Assembly (NCBI GenBank): GCA_019058245.1
Contig: JAHPZJ010000019.1
Coordinates: forward strand, 2,371 to 66,370
Reading direction: 5' to 3'
Source: Promethearchaeota archaeon
GTDB lineage: Archaea > Asgardarchaeota > Lokiarchaeia > Sigyniarchaeales > SOKP01
DNA: 64,000 nt
Positions 1 to 8,465 of this stretch are shown piece by piece (within the stretch, counting starts at the first letter, position 1; every line of letters begins with the position of its first letter). The notes beneath the pieces were generated by a model, which saw nothing but the letters and a program-made list of their open reading frames with translations, did no database searches and was not told where the DNA came from. A program made the position numbers and the translations under genes.

Positions 1-543
1 CATAGAAATTTACATTATGAGAATTGTAAATATTTTGCAGCTATATTTGGAATGCTTGGAATAAAGATAACTGATATAATTTACTCTCCTATAGAATATT
101 ATTGTAGAATGGATTTATTAGAAACAGATCTTCTGTTCAAAAAAGAATTAGTTAAAAAGGAAAGATTAAAGCTTTTAAAGGAAAATGTTGATTTTTTAAT
201 TAACTTAAATAGAATGCTTGATGATAAAGATATGTACTTATGGATTAATTTAGCAGAGGATAATGATTTATTCATTAGTATTAAAAATGAAAAAGTTTTT
301 AACAAACTGATTAATAGAGTAGAAAATGATTTGCGAAAATTTGGTTCTGGTGAAGATTTTCTCAATAAAGTTTTGAAATTCTTTCATAAACTACATTGGA
401 TTAAAATCGAAAATTTGAAGACTTTATCTTTTCAAATAGAGCAGTCAATTGAAAAAGATCCTGAAAAAAGGCAACTACTCTTAGATTATCTCTCACAATA
501 TAAGAATATTTCTCGAATCGAAAAAACCTATATTTTAAATTAA
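1..543 (+). CDS. C-terminal part of an unknown protein, cut by the left edge
   Basis: The frame is open from the first base of the window, with no stop before the ATG at 52, so the gene most likely begins upstream and only about 180 codons are visible. The visible part is charged and mostly helical in character, rich in Lys, Leu, Glu and Phe, with no transmembrane stretch, cysteine pair or nucleotide-binding motif. I recognise no family. The ATG at 52 could be used as a start, but nothing resembling a Shine-Dalgarno sequence precedes it. A gap of about 225 bases without an evident gene follows before gatE. Confidence 0.6.
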   Translation, partial: HRNLHYENCKYFAAIFGMLGIKITDIIYSPIEYYCRMDLLETDLLFKKELVKKERLKLLKENVDFLINLNRMLDDKDMYLWINLAEDNDLFISIKNEKVFNKLINRVENDLRKFGSGEDFLNKVLKFFHKLHWIKIENLKTLSFQIEQSIEKDPEKRQLLLDYLSQYKNISRIEKTYILN

Positions 544-768
544 AGATAGATGGATAGATTAACAACTAAATTTAAATTAATAACAATCAAAGCTGACATT
601 TCTTCAAGATACTGCCATAAAACAGTGTAGAAAGCCCTCTTGATAAAATAATTATTAAACTTTTAATTCACCTTATCTTACAATATCCCAAACCTTTTTT
701 GAAAATAAGAATAAGAATTATTACTTCACTATTTATAGTATTGGATAATCATTAAAAATAAAATTTGA

Positions 769-2697
769 TTGAGTATGACTCAACAATATGATTATGAAAA
801 ATTAGGTCTTAAATGTGGATTAGAGATCCATCAACAACTTGATACCAAAAAAAAGTTGTTTTGTAGATGTCCTGCTATACTTCAAGGAACTCGGGAGCCA
901 GATTTTACTATTAGTCGAGAAATGAGACCTGTATTAGGAGAAATGGGCACTTATGATCAAGCAATGCTTACAGAATATGAAAAGGGAATGGGAATTACAT
1001 ACGAAGGCTATAATGATGTTGTATGTACTTATGAACTTGATGATACACCTCCTTTTTCATGTAATAATGAAGCGAGAAGGATAGCATTACAAATTGCTAC
1101 ACTTTTAAATGCTAATATTATCGAAGAAATGCATGTGTGCCGAAAAAATTATTTGGATGGAAGTGTTCCGTGTGGTTTTCAGAGAACAATGATTTTAGGT
1201 ACCGAAGGTTATTTGACTTTAGAAAGTGGTAAAAAAATTCGGATAGATATATTAAGTTTGGAGGAAGAAGCTGCTAGAAAAATTAAAACAGAAAATAAAA
1301 TAAATTACTTTCGATTAGATCGATTAGGAATTCCATTAATTGAAGTAACTACTAAACCTGACATAAATAATCCCGAGGAGTGTCGAGAGTGTGCTGAAAG
1401 AATAGGATTACTCTTATGGTCAACAAAAGTTAAAAAAGTTCTCGGATCGATTAGACAAGATGTTAATGTAAGTATTGAAGCAGGAACTAGAATTGAGATT
1501 AAAGGAGTTCAAAAATTAGGTTGGATCCCACTCTTAATTAATCATGAAATTTCACGTCAATTAAATCTCCTTGTTATAAAAGAAGAACTTCGAAGAAGAA
1601 AGTTAAATGAGAACAATATTCAAAATAAGCCAATTGATTTATCAAATTCATTAAAAAATATTAAATCCTCATTTTTAGCTAAAGGTATTAAATCAGGAAA
1701 AAAAATATATGGAATAAATTTCAGTGGATTTAAAGAATTATTTGGGAAAGAATTAATGGAAGATTATAGATTTGGAACGGAAATTAGTAGTAAAGTAAAA
1801 CTAATCTCAGGACTAAAAGGAATTATTCATTCCGATGAAGAACTGATAAAATATAATCTATCTAATGAAGATATTAATATAATTAAAGAGAAATTAGGCA
1901 CAAAGGAAAAAGATTGCTTTATATTAGTATTAGGCACAAAAAATGAATGTATTAAAGCCATGGATGTTATAATTACAAGAGTTAAATTTGCTTTTAAAGG
2001 TGTACCACCGGAGACTAGAAGGGCTTTAGAAAATGGAAATACTGAATTTTTAAGAGAACTTCACGGAGGTGCAAGATTGTATCCCGATACAGATTCAGAA
2101 CCTATTTTTAATTACGAAGAAGAACTCAATGAAATTAAAAAGTCTCTTCCAGAGTATCCGTGGATAACTATAAAACAATATTCTGAAAAATATAAAACTG
2201 AAGAAAGAATAATAAAAGACTTAATATTTACAGGGAAAATAGACTTATTCGATAAATTAATAAAATTATATCCAAATAATCCCTCGTTAATCTTTACTAC
2301 TCTATTAGAAACTACGACCGCTTTAAGAAGAGAAGAAAAAAACATAGAAAATATAACTGATGATGATTATGTTGAAATCTTTTCTCTCTTGAAAAAAAAA
2401 GAAATTAGTAAAGAGGCTATTGAAGAATTAATGAGTATTAAAGCTGATTCTCCAGAACTTTCTATTAATCAGATTAAGAAGAAATTGAAAATCGAAAGTA
2501 TTTCTATAAGTGAACTCAATAGCTTTATAGATGAAATTGTTAAAAAAAACCTCAAATTAATAAAAGAAAAAGAAATGAGAGCAAAAGGACCATTAATGGG
2601 AGAAGTTATGAAAAAAGTAAGGGGAAAAATTGATGGTGCTGTAGTTTCTAAAGAACTTGAAAATTCTATAAAAAAAACATTAAAGGAGATGAAATAA
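769..2697 (+). CDS. gatE: Glu-tRNA(Gln) amidotransferase subunit E
   Basis: GatE binds misacylated Glu-tRNA(Gln) and, with GatD, converts it to Gln-tRNA(Gln); this is the archaeal route to Gln-tRNA. The GatB/GatE cradle signature GLEIHQQLDT lies near residues 16-25 and HGGARLYPDTDSEP near residue 431. Between roughly residues 260 and 410 is the AspRS-like insertion that separates archaeal GatE from bacterial GatB, and the last ~110 residues form the helical YqeY-like tRNA-binding tail. The 642-residue length is normal for the family. The start is TTG at 769, or ATG two codons later. The stop touches the gatD start codon (TAAATG), so the two genes form one operon in the order E then D. Confidence 0.95.
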   Translation: MSMTQQYDYEKLGLKCGLEIHQQLDTKKKLFCRCPAILQGTREPDFTISREMRPVLGEMGTYDQAMLTEYEKGMGITYEGYNDVVCTYELDDTPPFSCNNEARRIALQIATLLNANIIEEMHVCRKNYLDGSVPCGFQRTMILGTEGYLTLESGKKIRIDILSLEEEAARKIKTENKINYFRLDRLGIPLIEVTTKPDINNPEECRECAERIGLLLWSTKVKKVLGSIRQDVNVSIEAGTRIEIKGVQKLGWIPLLINHEISRQLNLLVIKEELRRRKLNENNIQNKPIDLSNSLKNIKSSFLAKGIKSGKKIYGINFSGFKELFGKELMEDYRFGTEISSKVKLISGLKGIIHSDEELIKYNLSNEDINIIKEKLGTKEKDCFILVLGTKNECIKAMDVIITRVKFAFKGVPPETRRALENGNTEFLRELHGGARLYPDTDSEPIFNYEEELNEIKKSLPEYPWITIKQYSEKYKTEERIIKDLIFTGKIDLFDKLIKLYPNNPSLIFTTLLETTTALRREEKNIENITDDDYVEIFSLLKKKEISKEAIEELMSIKADSPELSINQIKKKLKIESISISELNSFIDEIVKKNLKLIKEKEMRAKGPLMGEVMKKVRGKIDGAVVSKELENSIKKTLKEMK

Positions 2698-4056
2698 ATG
2701 ATTGAAAAACTTAAAGGCTATAGAGAAGAAGGTAAAGAACTCCTTGAAAAAAATCAAATAGAAATTTGGGATATTGTCCAAATAAAAACAAGAAAAACTC
2801 AATATGAGGGAATAGTATTACCTAGAATTGAACATTCCGCCCCAAATTTCATTAACATTAAATTAGAAAACAATTACAATATAGGAGTAAAGGTTTCTGA
2901 AATTTTGGAAATTAATAAGATTGGAAAGAAAGAAGCTTCCTATAAAATACCTGAAAAAGATTTCCCACATAACAAAGCTCTTCCGATCCTAAAATTGTTT
3001 GGTACAGGGGGTACTATAGCCTCACGATTAGATTATACTACTGGAGCCGTAATTCCTTCGTTTACCCCTGGAGAATTATTCAGTGCGGTCCCAGAATTAG
3101 CAGAAATATGTAATCTGGAATGTGAAATTGTATTTGAAATTCTTTCAGAAAATATGAAACCTCATAACTGGCAAAAACTCGCAGAAAAAGTCAAGGATGC
3201 AGCAAATTCAGGGATCGATGGTGTTGTTATTGGTCATGGAACCGACACAATGTCATATACCAGCACTGCACTCTCTTTCATGTTAAAAGATTTATCTATT
3301 CCAGTAGTTTTAGTAGGAAGCCAAAGAAGTTCTGATAGACCTTCTTCCGATGCTGCTTTAAACCTAATTAATGCCGCTGTAGTAGCAAGTTCTGATATTG
3401 CAGAAGTAGTACTTACAATGTTAGGATCTCCTTCTCATGAGTATGGTTTAATTCATCGAGGAACTCTAGTAAGAAAAATGCATTCTTCTGTCAGACACAC
3501 TTTTAGGACTATTGATAGTATACCTTTAGGTTTAGTTCAAAACAGAAAAATAAAGATGTTTACTACAGATTATAGAAAAAAATCAAAAAAATCAACTCAA
3601 ACATTTCCTAATTTTGAAAGTAAAATTGCTCTTGTGTATTCATACCCAGGAAATGATAATAAATTAATTAATTTTTATATAGACAAGGGATATAAAGGAA
3701 TTGTACTTATTGGAACGGGATTAGGACATGTCTCCACTAATTTATATGAATCAATTGAAAGAGCTATTCAAGAAGGTATAACAGTCCTTATGACGACTCA
3801 AACACTCCATGGATTTATAGGAATGAATGTCTATTCCACCGGGAGAGAATTGTTAAATATGGGCGTGATTCCAGGCAAAAATTTATTACCAGAAGTAGCA
3901 TATGTAAAACTTGGATGGGTACTAGGACAAACGTCCAATCCTGAAGAAATTAAACATCTAATAAACAAAAATATTGCTGGTGAATTCTTAGAAAGAGAAA
4001 TTCCTATAGCATTCAATTACAATATCGATGAATTGTTGAAAAATAAGAAGCTATAA
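2698..4056 (+). CDS. gatD: Glu-tRNA(Gln) amidotransferase subunit D
   Basis: GatD is the asparaginase-like subunit that releases ammonia from Gln or Asn for use by GatE. An N-terminal small beta domain of about 75 residues, usual for GatD, precedes the L-asparaginase fold. Catalytic motifs are present: GTGGTIAS with the first threonine (residues 102-109) and GHGTDTM (179-185) with the second Thr-Asp pair, followed by GSQRSSDRPSSDAALNL, the GatD form of the AnsA active-site loop. The 452-residue length suits GatD rather than free asparaginase (about 330). The gene directly abuts gatE, which removes doubt about the role. Confidence 0.95.
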   Translation: MIEKLKGYREEGKELLEKNQIEIWDIVQIKTRKTQYEGIVLPRIEHSAPNFINIKLENNYNIGVKVSEILEINKIGKKEASYKIPEKDFPHNKALPILKLFGTGGTIASRLDYTTGAVIPSFTPGELFSAVPELAEICNLECEIVFEILSENMKPHNWQKLAEKVKDAANSGIDGVVIGHGTDTMSYTSTALSFMLKDLSIPVVLVGSQRSSDRPSSDAALNLINAAVVASSDIAEVVLTMLGSPSHEYGLIHRGTLVRKMHSSVRHTFRTIDSIPLGLVQNRKIKMFTTDYRKKSKKSTQTFPNFESKIALVYSYPGNDNKLINFYIDKGYKGIVLIGTGLGHVSTNLYESIERAIQEGITVLMTTQTLHGFIGMNVYSTGRELLNMGVIPGKNLLPEVAYVKLGWVLGQTSNPEEIKHLINKNIAGEFLEREIPIAFNYNIDELLKNKKL

Positions 4057-4185
4057 AATATTGGTTTTAATTGGTTTTGAGCAATACCTCTTATTTTTTA
4101 ATTCTTTATTAAAAATCAATTAAAAAGATAAAAAATTTAAGCTTTCAATAATTTAAGTTTATATCCAGAGATTATCGTGAAGTAA

Positions 4186-4914
4186 ATGGGAAAACGAATA
4201 TTAGCCCAAAGAAAAGGAAGAGGCGTTCTTGGATTTAGATCTCCAAGTCATCGACATGTAGGACAAGTAAAATATCGCCCATTCAAGAAAAATGAGAAAT
4301 TATTTAAATTTAAGGTATTAGATCTCATCCATTCTCCAGGAAGAGGTGCTCCAATAGCCAAAATTCAATATGATGATAATACAAAAGGTTTATGGTTACC
4401 TCCAGAAGGAGTTTTTGTAGGTCAAGAATTTATCCAATCCAAAACGGGATATGGACAATCAATAGAAGTTGGAAATGTCCTACCTTTAAAAAAAATGCCT
4501 TTAGGAACTCTAGTCTTTAATGTAGAGTCAACTCCTGGCGATGGAGGTAAATTTTCTCGAGCTTCTGGTGTTACTGCGATTGTAAGGAACAGATCTGGCA
4601 ACAAAGTTGAGCTTCTCTTTCGTTCCAAAAAGACCAAATGGATTCATCAGGACTGTTTGGCTACTATTGGTGTGGTTGCAGGAGGAGGACGCACAGATAA
4701 ACCTTTTCTTAAAGCAGGTAATAAATTCCATTTTGTAAAATCTAAAGCAAAAAAGTGGCCTGTAGTTCGTGGTGTTGCTATGGTTGCTGCATCTCATCCA
4801 TACGGAGGGGGAGCCAAACAATCTCCTCACAAACCAACAACAACCAGCAGAAATGCTCCCCCAGGAAGGAAAGTTGGTCAAATAGCAGCAAGAAGAACTG
4901 GACATCAAAACTAA
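4186..4914 (+). CDS. rpl2: Large ribosomal subunit protein uL2
   Basis: uL2 binds near the peptidyl-transferase centre and is needed for subunit association. The N-terminus MGKRILAQRKGRG and the C-terminal run SRNAPPGRKVGQIAARRTG are archaeal/eukaryotic uL2. The length, 242 residues, is typical. Two points are odd. The gene stands alone, whereas archaeal uL2 normally sits in the S10 operon between uL23 and uS19. The family signature RGVAMNPVxHPxGGG reads RGVAMVAASHPYGGG (195-209): Val200 replaces the normally conserved Asn and Ser203 the acidic residue, while His204 is kept. A TATA-like AAGTTTATAT lies about 30 nt before the ATG, consistent with its own promoter. Confidence 0.95.
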   Translation: MGKRILAQRKGRGVLGFRSPSHRHVGQVKYRPFKKNEKLFKFKVLDLIHSPGRGAPIAKIQYDDNTKGLWLPPEGVFVGQEFIQSKTGYGQSIEVGNVLPLKKMPLGTLVFNVESTPGDGGKFSRASGVTAIVRNRSGNKVELLFRSKKTKWIHQDCLATIGVVAGGGRTDKPFLKAGNKFHFVKSKAKKWPVVRGVAMVAASHPYGGGAKQSPHKPTTTSRNAPPGRKVGQIAARRTGHQN

Positions 4915-4973
4915 ATATACAAGAACAAAAATGTCTTGATATTTTATTCAAAAATCTGATTCTTATATCTTTA

Positions 4974-5906
4974 TTAATCCCAGTGATAATAAATAAATTT
5001 GAACCAATTATATCTCTTATCTGATAATTGACTTTCTAAATCTTTAAGGTTTATTGGGAATTCATAATCTTTCCCAAATAAATATGAATTTACATAAATT
5101 CTATTCTCTCTTATAGAAATTCGAATTTTTGTAATATAAATACTTATGTAATAATCATTATAATATTGATTATAATTATTTGTCAAATCAATGAGGATTT
5201 GAATGAATGTTGTCAACCGCTTAAAAGTATCTATTGATGTTATATCATATTCATTTAAAATAAAATTAGAAAGATCCGAATATCTTTTTTGTAATCTTTG
5301 AAATAGTTTTAATTGTGGCTCATCTTTAAATTTACTGATATAACTTAATTTTATCAGGAATTTATTGATCAAAGGATAAAGGTCCGGTCTTGATTTCAGA
5401 ATTCTATTTTTAATCAAAATGAGACTCTCTGAGTTAATTAATTCAAAAAAATCGGAATATCTTCGAATAAGATCTAAGATCTCAAAAGCTACTTTGACTT
5501 CTTGAACTTTCCCATTTATTTGTTTTTCAAATCGTTTTTGAGATTTTTCTAAATCTTTATTAGATAAGACGTCTCCAAATAAATTTAGTTGTTTTAAACT
5601 TTTTAACGATTTTTTTTCTCTACTTGGTTTTTCTACTTTTTCCTTTACATTTCTTCTTAGTACAGATTTTTCATAGAGTAAAGAATGTGATCGTTGATAA
5701 GGATATTTAGTAATTAATTGAGTTTTAATAGATGATATGATTTCGAGTGGTTTAAGAAGTTCATTTAATTTTTTAAATAACCAATCGAGATATTCTATTT
5801 CATTTTGAATCCGAAATTCTCCATTATTAGTAATTTCCACAGTAGGGATCAACATGCTGTAACATTCTTCCTCACTCCTCTCTCCCGCTGGTGTATCTTT
5901 AATCAA
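4974..5906 (-). CDS. Unknown protein, downstream part of a frameshifted gene
   Basis: This 310-codon frame begins at a TTG, but the same frame is open for another 45 codons upstream, to 6041, and those codons read like normal protein (GIYQDLF...KPGYLINLFYSFFKDL). The gene to its 5' side (5972-6268) overlaps it in a different frame, so the two look like one gene of about 430 codons broken by a single missing base near 6030-6041. The protein is helix-rich with a basic linker (EKPSREKKSLKSLKQLNLF) and a tyrosine-rich C-terminal portion. No recognised domain. Its 3' end lies 59 nt from the uL2 stop, convergent. Confidence 0.6.
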   Translation of the reverse strand: MIKDTPAGERSEEECYSMLIPTVEITNNGEFRIQNEIEYLDWLFKKLNELLKPLEIISSIKTQLITKYPYQRSHSLLYEKSVLRRNVKEKVEKPSREKKSLKSLKQLNLFGDVLSNKDLEKSQKRFEKQINGKVQEVKVAFEILDLIRRYSDFFELINSESLILIKNRILKSRPDLYPLINKFLIKLSYISKFKDEPQLKLFQRLQKRYSDLSNFILNEYDITSIDTFKRLTTFIQILIDLTNNYNQYYNDYYISIYITKIRISIRENRIYVNSYLFGKDYEFPINLKDLESQLSDKRYNWFKFIYYHWD

Positions 5907-5971
5907 GTGAAATGATTCATCAATATAACAATAGAGTTTTTCGAGATCTTTAAAAAAAGAGTAAAATAGAT

Positions 5972-6268
5972 TTATAAGATATCCAGGTTTGTCGATAAAA
6001 TCTTTTTTAATATCAATTGTAAATAAATCTTGATAAATTCCTCACTTAAAATGTTTTCAAGTAAAAATCCATCATTTATTAAAATATTCAGAAGAGAAGA
6101 TAATTGTTGTACCAAAAGGGTTAACCTTTTTAACTCAATCTTTTTAATGACTTGTTCTAGTACCATTCTCATATCTCGTGTAAGATATGAATATCTATGG
6201 TCCAATCCAAATAAGTAATTAAATGATAATAAAATATCTTCTTTCTCAAATTTAACTTCATATATCAT
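5972..6268 (-). pseudogene. N-terminal part of the frameshifted unknown gene
   Basis: A 98-codon frame with an ATG start that ends prematurely at 5972. Its last residues (EEFIKIY...) overlap the extended frame of the following 310-codon segment. Joining the two at about 6035 gives a continuous helical protein, EEFIKIYQDLFTIDIKKDF. The offset between frames corresponds to one missing nucleotide. There is no long homopolymer at the junction, which makes a simple sequencing slip less obvious but does not exclude it. Function unknown. Confidence 0.55.
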
Positions 6269-6411
6269 ATACTAGATTTTTTCTTCATCTTAAGTAATTA
6301 TAACTTATAATGTTTTTATCTCTTATAATTTCGCTCCTCCTCCATATGGGTGGGAAGAATTATTACAAAGATTTATTAAACTATTATTTTAAGAAAAATT
6401 AACAGATTGTA

Positions 6412-6490
6412 CCCCCCAACCCTGGGATCTTGAAAAAATAGAAAAAGGAAAAAAACCTAGCTTAATTTAAATTAGCATTAAAATGCAAAC
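6412..6490. repeat. Imperfect direct repeat, copy A
   Basis: This segment starts CCCCCCAACCCTGGGAT, runs through a stretch of A tracts, and ends GCTTAATTTAAATTAGC plus about 15 bases. It matches 7517-7596 over about 80 positions with roughly a dozen differences and one single-base gap. Copy B carries the tail of tfb and its terminator-like hairpin, but copy A has no tfb gene beside it. It may be the relic of a duplication of the tfb 3' region. Confidence 0.75.
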
Positions 6491-6555
6491 ATCTTTTATT
6501 AGATATTCCGCGGGATGAAATGAATACTTGATAGTGTGATTGAAGGAAGGAGAAA

Positions 6556-7323
6556 ATGAACACTTCTATCTTAATTGAGGGAAAAATATCAGTAGAGACA
6601 GTTCTACACTCAAAATATCGTAAGGTATTGACTTTATTTTATGATGTTGCCAAACTCCAGAGAAAAAGGAGTAGTAAACAATCAAAATCCGTCAAGCGAA
6701 TTATTGAGTTAGTAAAATCTAGAGACATCAAGATTGAAGCAGTGGATAGCAAATGGTTTGAAAAAAATGTAAAAGGGAAGACTCATGGAGGAATTGCTGC
6801 TCTAATAAGCGAAAGAACCTACCAAAAAATACACGAACTCTTGAAATCGAAACCACGCATATACTTTTATTTAGATGGTATTGAAGACCCATATAATCTT
6901 GGTTATACAATACGGTCGTTATTTGCTGCGGGAATAAATGGTATCCTAATGAGAAAGAGAGATTGGCATGAAGTGGAGTCGCTTATTATTAAATCCTCAG
7001 CTGGCACTTCAGAATTAATGCCGATAGTATTAGTCGAAGATCTGATTGCAACATTAGACATATTCAAATCTAATAATTACACCATAGCTTGTACTGATAA
7101 AGATAACGGTCAATCATTATATAAAAGTAGCTTAAAACCTCCTTTGTTTATTGTAATTGGAGGCGAAAAAAGAGGGATTAATCGCACTTTATTAGATAAA
7201 TCAGATGTAACTATTACAATACCCTATAAGCGAGAATTTACTGGATCTCTCCCGCTTCATTCAGCCGCAACTATAATTGGGTTTGAAATTCTAAGACAAC
7301 AACAATATGATACACCTAAATAA
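6556..7323 (+). CDS. SpoU-family RNA 2'-O-ribose methyltransferase (TrmH/RlmB type)
   Basis: SPOUT enzymes of this family transfer a methyl group from S-adenosylmethionine to a ribose 2'-OH in tRNA or rRNA. All three SpoU motifs are present: DGIEDPYNLG (107-116) with the conserved Asn, GGEKRGI (about 202-208) and IPYKREFTGSLPLHSAATI near the C-terminus, which form the knotted SAM pocket. The N-terminal ~90 residues resemble the L30e-like substrate-binding domain of TrmH/RlmB. A strong Shine-Dalgarno GGAAGGAG precedes the ATG. The gene is enclosed by the two copies of the 80-bp direct repeat. The precise RNA target cannot be read from the sequence. Confidence 0.9.
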   Translation: MNTSILIEGKISVETVLHSKYRKVLTLFYDVAKLQRKRSSKQSKSVKRIIELVKSRDIKIEAVDSKWFEKNVKGKTHGGIAALISERTYQKIHELLKSKPRIYFYLDGIEDPYNLGYTIRSLFAAGINGILMRKRDWHEVESLIIKSSAGTSELMPIVLVEDLIATLDIFKSNNYTIACTDKDNGQSLYKSSLKPPLFIVIGGEKRGINRTLLDKSDVTITIPYKREFTGSLPLHSAATIIGFEILRQQQYDTPK

Positions 7324-7337
7324 ATAGATCAAGAATC

Positions 7338-7492
7338 TTGATTAAAAAACAAGAACTTAATTTTTGGACTTGTTATCACTGCAGTACTGAAGTGGATATG
7401 GATTCTATTTATTCCGTGAATGTGGTGTGAATCAGGATTTGGATTCAATATTTTGTCATAAATGCGGATTTCGACTTAAAAAATATGAATAA
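7338..7492 (+). pseudogene. Broken double zinc-ribbon mini-gene
   Basis: From TTG 7338 one frame reads FWTCYHCSTEVDMDSIY and then stops. The overlapping frame continues FRECGVNQDLDSIFCHKCGFRLKKYE to a stop at 7490-7492. Inserting one base at about 7412 (TATTGCCG instead of TATTCCG) would give C-x2-C, C-x2-CG and C-x2-CG pairs in register. This is therefore either a short zinc-ribbon gene disabled by a one-base deletion or a sequencing error. Only the shared cysteine pattern supports it. Confidence 0.5.
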
Positions 7493-7516
7493 GAAAAGAA
7501 AATTTTAGAAATTGAT

Positions 7517-7596
7517 TCCCCCAACCCTGGAATATTGAAAAAATGGAAAATGGAAAAAAAACTTTAGCTTAATTCAAATTAGCGTTAAAATTAAAC
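7517..7596. repeat. Imperfect direct repeat, copy B (overlaps tfb 3' end)
   Basis: This is the partner of 6412-6490, about 1.1 kb away in the same orientation. It covers the last nine or so codons of tfb (minus strand), its stop codon and the downstream A/T tracts. The shared CCCCCAACCCTGG block at the left end is GC-rich against the AT-rich background, which makes chance similarity unlikely. Confidence 0.75.
7553..7583 (-). terminator. Hairpin plus T-tract after tfb
   Basis: On the minus strand GCTAATTTGAATTAAGC (7583-7567), an imperfect dyad, overlaps the tfb stop codon and is followed by a run of eight or nine T residues. Archaeal RNA polymerase terminates at such T-rich tracts, so this is a plausible tfb terminator. 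Confidence 0.45.
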
Positions 7597-8465
7597 GTTA
7601 TATTATGCAAAAATTCTTTATATCGTGAACGAAGTGTTACTTCAGTGACTCCTATTACTTTTGATATATCTTTTTGGCTTACCTTTTGATTTTTTAGTTT
7701 AGATACTAAATAAATAGAACCTGCAACTAACCCTTTTGGGTCTTTACCGCAAATAGAAGTGTTTTCAATGAAATTTTGCAACACTTTTATTGCCTCTTTC
7801 TCTACATTAATCGACAACCCTAAATCAGCGCAGTAGCGTGGAATAAGGGACACAGGATCAATATGAGGTGATTTTAAGTTCAATTCTCTTACTAAAATCT
7901 TATAGCATTTCTTTACGATATTATCATTTATTGAAGCCTCATCTAAGATTTCTTGAAGAGTAATAGGAACTTTTTCCTGTTTACATACATAGTATGCACA
8001 GGCTGCAATCATACCATTTATAGATCTGCCCCTTAAGAGATTCTTTTTAAACACTTCTTTATAAAGTCTGACAGCAGATTTCTTTACACGCTCAGGAAAA
8101 TTAAGATTGCTTCCGATCCTCTTTAATTCGGTTATGGCAATTAACATATTACGTTTTTCCCAAGATAAGTGAGTATTCCATTTTGCTGCTCTTCTTAAGT
8201 CGGGATTTTTAATTTTTGTTCTATCTATTATTGTGCTCAAACCAATATCAGGCATTAAAATTGAAATAGGACATCCCGTTCGTTCCTTTTTATCCTTCTC
8301 TTGTTTTGAATAAGCCCTTATACCACTGTGAGATACATCAACAGCTTTTTCAGATACAACTAAACCACAATGCTGACATACAATCTCCCCTCTTTGATGA
8401 ACATCTATTGTTGATCCACCACATTCAGGACAAAAACCTGTTTGTGGTTCTACTTCTACAACCAT
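7569..8465 (-). CDS. tfb: Transcription initiation factor IIB (TFB)
   Basis: TFB bridges TBP on the promoter to RNA polymerase. The N-terminal zinc ribbon has Cys12, Cys15, Cys30 and Cys33 (FCPECG...VCQHCGLVV), followed by the B-reader/linker (residues ~45-95) and two cyclin-like repeats at roughly 105-190 and 200-285. The second repeat holds the C-terminal helix-turn-helix that reads the BRE (SQKDISKVIGVTEVTLRSRYKEF). The length of 298 residues is typical. A duplicated 3' fragment (6412-6490) suggests a second tfb-like sequence once lay nearby. The long AT-rich region upstream separates it from the divergent regulator pair. Confidence 0.95.
   Translation of the reverse strand: MVVEVEPQTGFCPECGGSTIDVHQRGEIVCQHCGLVVSEKAVDVSHSGIRAYSKQEKDKKERTGCPISILMPDIGLSTIIDRTKIKNPDLRRAAKWNTHLSWEKRNMLIAITELKRIGSNLNFPERVKKSAVRLYKEVFKKNLLRGRSINGMIAACAYYVCKQEKVPITLQEILDEASINDNIVKKCYKILVRELNLKSPHIDPVSLIPRYCADLGLSINVEKEAIKVLQNFIENTSICGKDPKGLVAGSIYLVSKLKNQKVSQKDISKVIGVTEVTLRSRYKEFLHNITFNFNANLN

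Noticed and set aside
4528..4908. A 126-codon minus-strand frame inside rpl2
   Set aside because: Shadow of the uL2 gene: rich in Ser, Cys and Phe, no homology that I recognise, and fully contained in a certain gene.
4755..5024. An 89-codon plus-strand frame at the end of rpl2
   Set aside because: Most of it is an out-of-frame reading of rpl2 and the rest is AT-rich intergenic sequence.
5097..5170. Searched for CRISPR-like or tandem repeats in this and the other AT-rich regions
   Set aside because: No regularly spaced repeats were found; only simple A/T tracts.
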